A DNA stretch of 64,000 bases, taken from contig CH002977.1 in the NCBI GenBank assembly GCA_000149265.1, positions 1,180,784 through 1,244,783 of the forward strand, in the 5' to 3' direction. Within the stretch, counting starts at the first letter, position 1; each line of letters begins with the position of its first letter. Made by a program: the position numbers and the translations under genes. This DNA comes from Ciona savignyi. Taxonomy: Eukaryota; Chordata; Ascidiacea; Phlebobranchia; Cionidae. Shown in pieces: positions 57,956-64,000 of the stretch. Under the pieces are notes generated by a model. It worked only from the letters and a program-made list of their open reading frames with translations, did not search any database and was not told the DNA's origin.

Positions 57956-60900
57956 CTATCTGCATATGTACTGCGTGTACCGATTTATACACTCATCGCA
58001 TGTGACCTTGCAACAATATTTAAAGGAACAGTTACATTTTTTCTTGACCACCACAACTTCCCGTTTGTAGCCTCTTCCACAACACATATAGCCACAACCG
58101 CCTGGACCCTCGCGCGTTGGGTCACAAACACGACCCTTTGTCCCCAAACTGCCTCTGCGTCGGTCACGGCGACAAAAATGGGGAGAAACCTGGTGAAACA
58201 CTAAGTCTGCGTTGGTGATTGCGGGAAAGATTCGTCTTCGACGCTTGTTGTTCCTTAATCGAGCTCTTCGACGTAGTGCTTTAGCTTTTCGGTAACGTGA
58301 TCTGTTCGGAAAGTTTTTATTGACGCTCCTTCTCACTTTATTCGGTCTCCTTAAACGAGATATTCTGCGGCGGTTGCTACTTCTTCTTGGTTGGCCAGCA
58401 GCCACGAATCTTTGGCTACCAGGCTGCATGTTAACTTTTACGGCGGATTCGTACTTCCTTCGTAAATTTGCACGTACTTCGTCGAAACTTGGCATTCTCA
58501 GCCAGCATGTACGCAGTGTGCAGGTGTCCGATAGGCCATGGCACTTGCATTTTCTTTTCATATTGCCGGTAATCGCCTGCAACGTTTTTTTTGTATTTAT
58601 ATTTGGCGACAGATATAAGAAAGTATTATATAACAAAATGCCGCAATTGAGCACGCAATTATACCCACGACGCAATTGAGCAACGATTGGATTTTACCAA
58701 ATATTTGACTTCGCTTTTAAATACGGGTCGTACCAACCGCAAGTTTAGATCGTACAGATTTTGGCGTTAACGATGGCGGGTGATCTGGTCTATAGATAAA
58801 ACAACGCACGCCAAACTACCACTTAGTGGTGTGCCTTTATTACCCTATTAAAAACGTGTGTTTGTACATTTTGGTTTTGTCAAAATGCCAATAGGTTAAA
58901 TTTATTAAAAAAAGAAACCTTGTAGGCTTAATTTGATTTGTGTAAAGGGCGTGTCCATTGCACTTTTCGTTAAATAGACCACCATAACTTCGATTTCAGC
59001 TAACACCAACTATACGGCGAAAGCTTCCTTTGATACGATTTTTTCGGGCACATTGTTCTCGTGCATTAATTTATAAAATCCACAGTTGCAGATGTGGTTG
59101 TAGTTGCGAGTCTCATTAGATTATCAGTAGGATTTGGTATTCAATCGCAAAATCAGTATCAGCTACTTAGTGGAGATTGGTACAAGTTCGGGAGAAGCGA
59201 CCTGACTCGACAAACAACCTTTATGAGGCCATCTATACGATAGATCAAGGTCTGAACCAATAAACTCGTTGGACATTTTCCTTATGAGAAGTGTTTAGAA
59301 AGCCTTAAGTAATAACTAATATCCGATCAATTTCGTAAAGGTGATTATGGCCTGACACCGTCTTACCACGCTTGATTTTATCAGACTTACTACGAACCTA
59401 GTGTCCGCACCGTTGACTTTACTTTTTACGGAACGTAAGGCGATATAGTGTGGGTCGGAAAGTTCTATTTTAAGGTACATCAAGATTGCATTAAAATTGT
59501 ACACAAAAAGCTAAATTTGTGGACGGTATAAAATGGTCCATTCCTACAATGCCACAAATGCGTTATTAAACGAAAAAATCTCGGTAAATATAAAAATATA
59601 TTACACATCTTTAGGGCGATGGAATGATTTTACACTTACCAGTCGCCCAGCTTCATAATTGTGCTGGCTCAGTCGTAACCGTAAGTTAACTTTCCGTTTT
59701 CGCCCAATAAACCTGGTTAGGTTTAAAAACTGACGTGTTTTCTGGTATCCGAACGCCACGTTGTCGTCGCAGCCTTCCCAATCAAATTTGTCCACAATTG
59801 ACTCGAGATGACTTTCGTTTATGTAGTGGTTTCGTTTCTGGGCTTCCTATTTAAAACAGTATTTTACTTCAACTTCTAACGGAGCTGTTTATTTTACAGG
59901 TATATATATCCTGAGTTAATCTATGCCATTTTGCCAGGCACTTATAATTTGAAGACTCTCTTTTAGATTCTTTGATAACCGTAAAGATGGTTATGCAAAA
60001 TACACAGTTGTGTGACATACCCTTCGGAGGAATTCTTTCTTCAAAGCCCGTGTGTTGACACAGCCGCATTCTGGTATGTCACCATGGCTACAGGCTATAG
60101 TTATTGCGTAGGTCATCGCTGCTGATGTAACTGCTTGTACAAAGCTGGTCTCCCTTGTTGCTGTGGTAAATAAAGATACTGTCAAGTCAAGTTGGTTTAC
60201 AGTTTGTTTGGGAGTGTCAGAGAACTTCTTTACACTTGAATCTTGTAGAAATGTTTAAAATTGGACTTACAGTGCAAGACAAGACAAGTCCTTCTTAGCG
60301 ACAGTTTTAAAAAGGATTAAGTTAGTTTGGCGACATATGGGTTAAGCCCCGAAAATGGCAGTAGTGAGACACTTCTCCGCGAAAGAGGACTATTTACAGG
60401 ATACAAACGCACATGGCCGAACGTCAACTGGCGGCCACTTCTAGCTTTTTTTTCGACGAATCTGAGTCAGGTCAGATGTCCGGCCTTGCACACGTCAATT
60501 TCGGATTAACAGGCGGATTATGAGCGGTCGCCTTCTCTTATAGGAAGTAGCAGGAGCGTTATTATCCATGGTTTGTTTGGACAGAAAACAAAATTTCGCC
60601 TGAACGCTAATCGAAGCATGTTTTAAAAACAACCCGCTTATTTGCGGAATCACAAAAATATCCGCAGAGCATTCTTGGGGGTTTTAATTTAATGAGACCA
60701 AATAATTTCACCATAGTGTTAGAGAATATTTCTTAAATTTTCAATATATAAAACCAAAAGTGAATGGTATGCAAGCTTGTTTGCAAGTTCCTAATACCTG
60801 TGGATTTTAATACCACAGACCACATCAGCTTAGATGAAGCTAAAATGCCACCAACGCATCGCGTAAACACAGCTCCAGCAAGTAACCGCATACTGAAGCT

Positions 60901-63478
60901 AAAATCTCCTTTATTTTGCCGCGTGTCGTAATTTACAAGAACGTTGTAAATTGTGAAAATGTCTAAACCTCAAATCACCGTCTTTTTGTACGATTTTTAC
61001 TTAAATTGTTTAACAGAATAAGAGGACGTCCGACAGGGTGTCATTTCTTTGATACCAAAGACGTGACAAGGTCGACCCCACCCTTTCCCAACGTATTGAG
61101 AATTAACATTCAATCAGATAAATGAAGATATCACGAGGATTTATCTAGACAAGTTAGGATTACGGCTTGGATGCATCCGATACCAGTGCATTTTGTGGTA
61201 CAATGGAATCTCAAGAGACATCAAACGGAGGATATCTAATCGTTAGACTCCGGGTATTTTAATGGGAATTTGGCGATGGGTAGATTATGATCTAAATATT
61301 GGTAAACAGAAAGGTTGATTAGCAGTCTATTAAGATTGGAGTGCAAATTTTTGTGCAATCGAAGAGATAATAAATGTATTTTTTTAGCATGTCTCCGTGC
61401 AAATGTGCAGTCATCTTGGCTACACCTGGTTAAGATAACAAACATTTTACGCAGGCAAATTCAAGGTAAAAATTAGCGATAATTCTGGCGACGTTCACCA
61501 GCTCTTAATTTCGAGACGAATTGCGGTGATGCTGGTTTCCGTTCTTGGTTAATTGCGCTTGGAAATCCCGGCATAGATTAGCAGCGTTATCAACTGTGTG
61601 TGCGACTGGGACATATCAATACCCATGCATATACAACATTCTGAACACAGTATCCTTGGACGTATATATTTTTTACCAAAATATAAATCCGGCAACATCT
61701 AATTTATTTTATTTAGATCGATTTTAACAAATTTTAGTACAATACAAATAATTGTTTGATCTGCCATTGGTCTAGAAGTAAGATTAGTGGTATAACGTTC
61801 CTTAAACACGGGGAAGAACTACATTGACATTAGTCATATAATAACACAACTTTAACAAAACAAGGAAAGCATGCGTTCTAATCAGGGTAAACTATATAAA
61901 ACTAAAAATAAAGACCATATCAGCATATTGACCAGTTGCGAAATCCTAACCAAGAATAAAGCCAAAAATATAGCTTAGGCTAAAATAGATACCTAAATGT
62001 TTTTAAAGTTTTGTCTTGTAGGTAATTGATATTTTATCTGACAGCTTAAAAGGTTTCCATTTAAAAACATGCTACTTTAACACATGATAAGTTTTGGCTA
62101 CGTGGTGGTTGGCCTTCAATGCATAGCCATGGTGGCACCTAATGTATCCATCAAATACACCAAACATCGTAGATAATTCTGCCATATCTATGACAAATTG
62201 GACATCTTTTAATCTGGAGTATGATTGACAAATTGGAGTAATACGAAACATACAATCTACATTTGAAATATCAAAAATTAAAATATATAAAGTACATTTG
62301 TAGGCCTAAAGAAGCCAAAAATAATCTAAGCGTGTCTGGCGAAAATTAATAACCGCCTGAAGAAACGCATGCAGTGACCAAACATACACCAACTAAGGCG
62401 AAAATTAATATTCTAATGCGACCGAATATTAAACACCGTTACTTTTCGCCAAATTCTGTAATTTAAGTACAATATTATGTTTTCCTTAAAATGCACAATG
62501 TCGCTAATATATATTATCTTGATTTAGCACAAATCTCAGAACAACATCAGCAGAAATGCGGGTTATTGATCTAACTGCTTTGGCCTCGTATCCAAATAAA
62601 CTAAAGCTAAACCTCGACAGAAAAGTCATCGAGTGATTTAAAGTTCGGGAACTTTTGTGACGAGTTCTCGGTGTTTTGGGCAGACACGTCGCCATATTAG
62701 GAGACGAATGCTGATCAAGGTAGTGCGGTTTGTTATAAGTTAAATAAAGTTCGGAAAGTATTTAGGAATTTGAAATATCCGTGCTCAAGTTCCGATGAGG
62801 CCCCGTGTAATTTACATGCACATGATAGCATCGGAAAACAAACATATACAGCGGCGAGTCTTTAAACTACAAAGTGGCGAGCAACACACCTAAATCGAAC
62901 ATCCAATTTAACTCGAAATCAAACTACACAAGACAAGATTTTACCAATCCGAGTATTTTACCAATCCGAGTATATAGCTATCAACCGATTAAATCTGTGG
63001 TCAATTTAAAAAAAATTAACAACCGATACTTACTTTGCCAAAGCGCTTTCGCGTAAAAGTTTTTAGGAGTTTGGGTACAGTTCCATCTTGAAGTACGGAA
63101 TTCTCGCGCACAATTGTATGCCCCGTTCTGGATCCCTTTTCTGATCTGCAAAATGAAAGCTGCCTATAACTGAAGTTTTATTTTAAAAATACCACGGTTT
63201 GCTGCTTGTTTCTTCGCCACCTAGCTGATTATAATTATATGGTACTTCAGCTGCATTGTATATATATAAATGCTTTTGCGTGAGACATTGGTGAAATTTG
63301 TCAAAGTTTGTTTATGGTATTAAACCAAAGTATTCTGCTTTCTACTTTAAAAACAATGCATACCTCGTTAACAACAGACAATTCGTTCCTGCACATTTCA
63401 GCCTGTTGTCCACCAATTTGCCGAGCCCAGAGACAAATTCGCTCACTGTCCACAAGACCAGGTCTATTGCCAGGACTC
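57956..63478 (-). CDS. Wnt family ligand, Wnt6-like (first exon beyond right edge)
   Basis: Secreted lipid-modified signalling glycoprotein acting through Frizzled/LRP. Five exons: 63364-63478, 63034-63145, 60021-60160, 59640-59846, 57956-58576. Phases agree; 397 codons are visible. The exon with the signal peptide is missing, since the first visible exon needs two upstream bases. Order of marks: SERICLWARQIGGQQAEMC, the RWNC motif (FRTSRWNCTQ), TRETSFVQAVTSAAMTYAIT, CSHGDIPECGC, DWEGCDDNVAFGYQKTRQF, NYEAGRLAITGNM, CKCHGLSDTCTLRTCW, and the Cys-rich C-terminus (VCDPTREGPGGCGYMCCGRG, CNCSFKYCCKVTC). The ICxxARxxxGxQAEMC segment and EAGRLAI/LRTCW are closest to Wnt6 as I remember it; the subfamily call is tentative. 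Odd: the acylated Ser is Thr, and 55 residues with 27 Arg/Lys are inserted in the last exon. Confidence 0.92.
60161..63033. other. Wnt intron, 2.9 kb, no gene recognised
   Basis: Separates the RWNC-coding exon from the TRETSFV-coding exon. Open frames here are short and unrelated to Wnt. A tRNA-like CCATTGGTCTAGAAGTAAGA at about 61764 could be a SINE relic. Confidence 0.5.
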
Positions 63479-64000
63479 CTGAAAGAAGAAAACCTTGTAA
63501 GTGTATTCTATAATATAAAGTACACTCGCACACATGATAATAAAATACTTTTATTTATAAAAATTTAAATTTTATTGAGCAGAAATTTATTTTAAGTTAT
63601 AGTGAGAACGACTGTGATTTTAGCTTAGTTATTTCCAGTGCATGTTTATACGATGGTGACAAAATGTGGTTACTGATTTAAATATCGATAAAACCAAACT
63701 TCATTAGAGCGGCGTTCGTCGAATATTTAAAAAATTTCAGAAATAAATTGTTTACTTTTTGGCTCGGTTTATACAAAGTTGTCGTCATTTATTTCGCTAG
63801 TCAAAACGGATGACGCAGTTGACCTATGTCAGTAACGTTTGGTTGAAGATAAAAAGCAAACCGATCTGCTATTTAATAATAAGTAGATACCAATTAGAGA
63901 GATGATATTGCATATATTATTTTAACGATGACTTTGTTACAGTGTACATATCACTATCTCTGAAACAAAGACTCTGCTTTTAGGTGTTCTTGATCTTAAA
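63479..64000. other. Upstream Wnt intron; first exon not found
   Basis: I looked on the minus strand for a signal-peptide exon ending with a two-base overhang and found none, so it probably lies beyond the window. Confidence 0.45.

Noticed and set aside
59991..60185. Separate small gene overlapping the Wnt exon
   Set aside because: The frame is simply the TRETSFVQ...ECGC Wnt exon extended into its intron; phase and similarity fix it as part of Wnt.

Overview
The window is eukaryotic genomic DNA, AT-rich, with intron-rich genes, GT-AG splice sites and many interspersed repeats. The genes are animal genes: a Wnt ligand, a dysferlin-type ferlin, the wybutosine enzyme TYW4 and the secreted endoribonuclease ENDOU. 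Short introns, compact spacing and a dense tRNA-derived SINE suggest an invertebrate deuterostome, most likely a tunicate such as Ciona. The organism assignment is inference. I built exon models by eye from splice sites, reading-frame phase and protein similarity. No search or alignment program was run.

Layout. (1) 1-14330, minus strand: two tandem copies of an unrecognised gene with TPR-like helical repeats. The left copy is cut by the window edge; the right copy is complete (5 exons, 496 codons). A 1.9-kb satellite-bearing element lies between them. The right copy's first intron is swollen by a THAP/TTAA (Kolobok-like) DNA transposon, a small hairpin MITE and a large foldback repeat. (2) 14925-21055, minus: TYW4/LCMT2, 9 exons, 690 aa, with two hAT-type elements in its introns. 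(3) 24009-49508, plus: a type I ferlin, 54 exons, 2251 aa, reading frame continuous at every junction. One intron carries a second copy of the satellite element, which has a nested hAT insertion and an assembly gap. (4) 50480-57338, plus: two tandem EndoU-family RNases, the first without and the second with two somatomedin-B domains. (5) 57956 to beyond the right end, minus: a Wnt gene (Wnt6-like), five exons visible, first exon missing.

These genes do not form a pathway. TYW4 acts on tRNA-Phe in the cytoplasm, the ferlin is a tail-anchored membrane-fusion/repair protein, and the EndoU and Wnt products are secreted. TYW4 and the ferlin are divergent; the second EndoU gene and the Wnt gene are convergent.

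The points most worth checking are these. The Wnt acylation-site serine is a threonine, and the same protein has a 55-residue Arg/Lys-rich insertion. The satellite element ends in a hairpin whose two copies differ by a compensatory base-pair change. The two TPR genes are mosaics, nearly identical in one block of exon 1 and diverged elsewhere, which suggests gene conversion.
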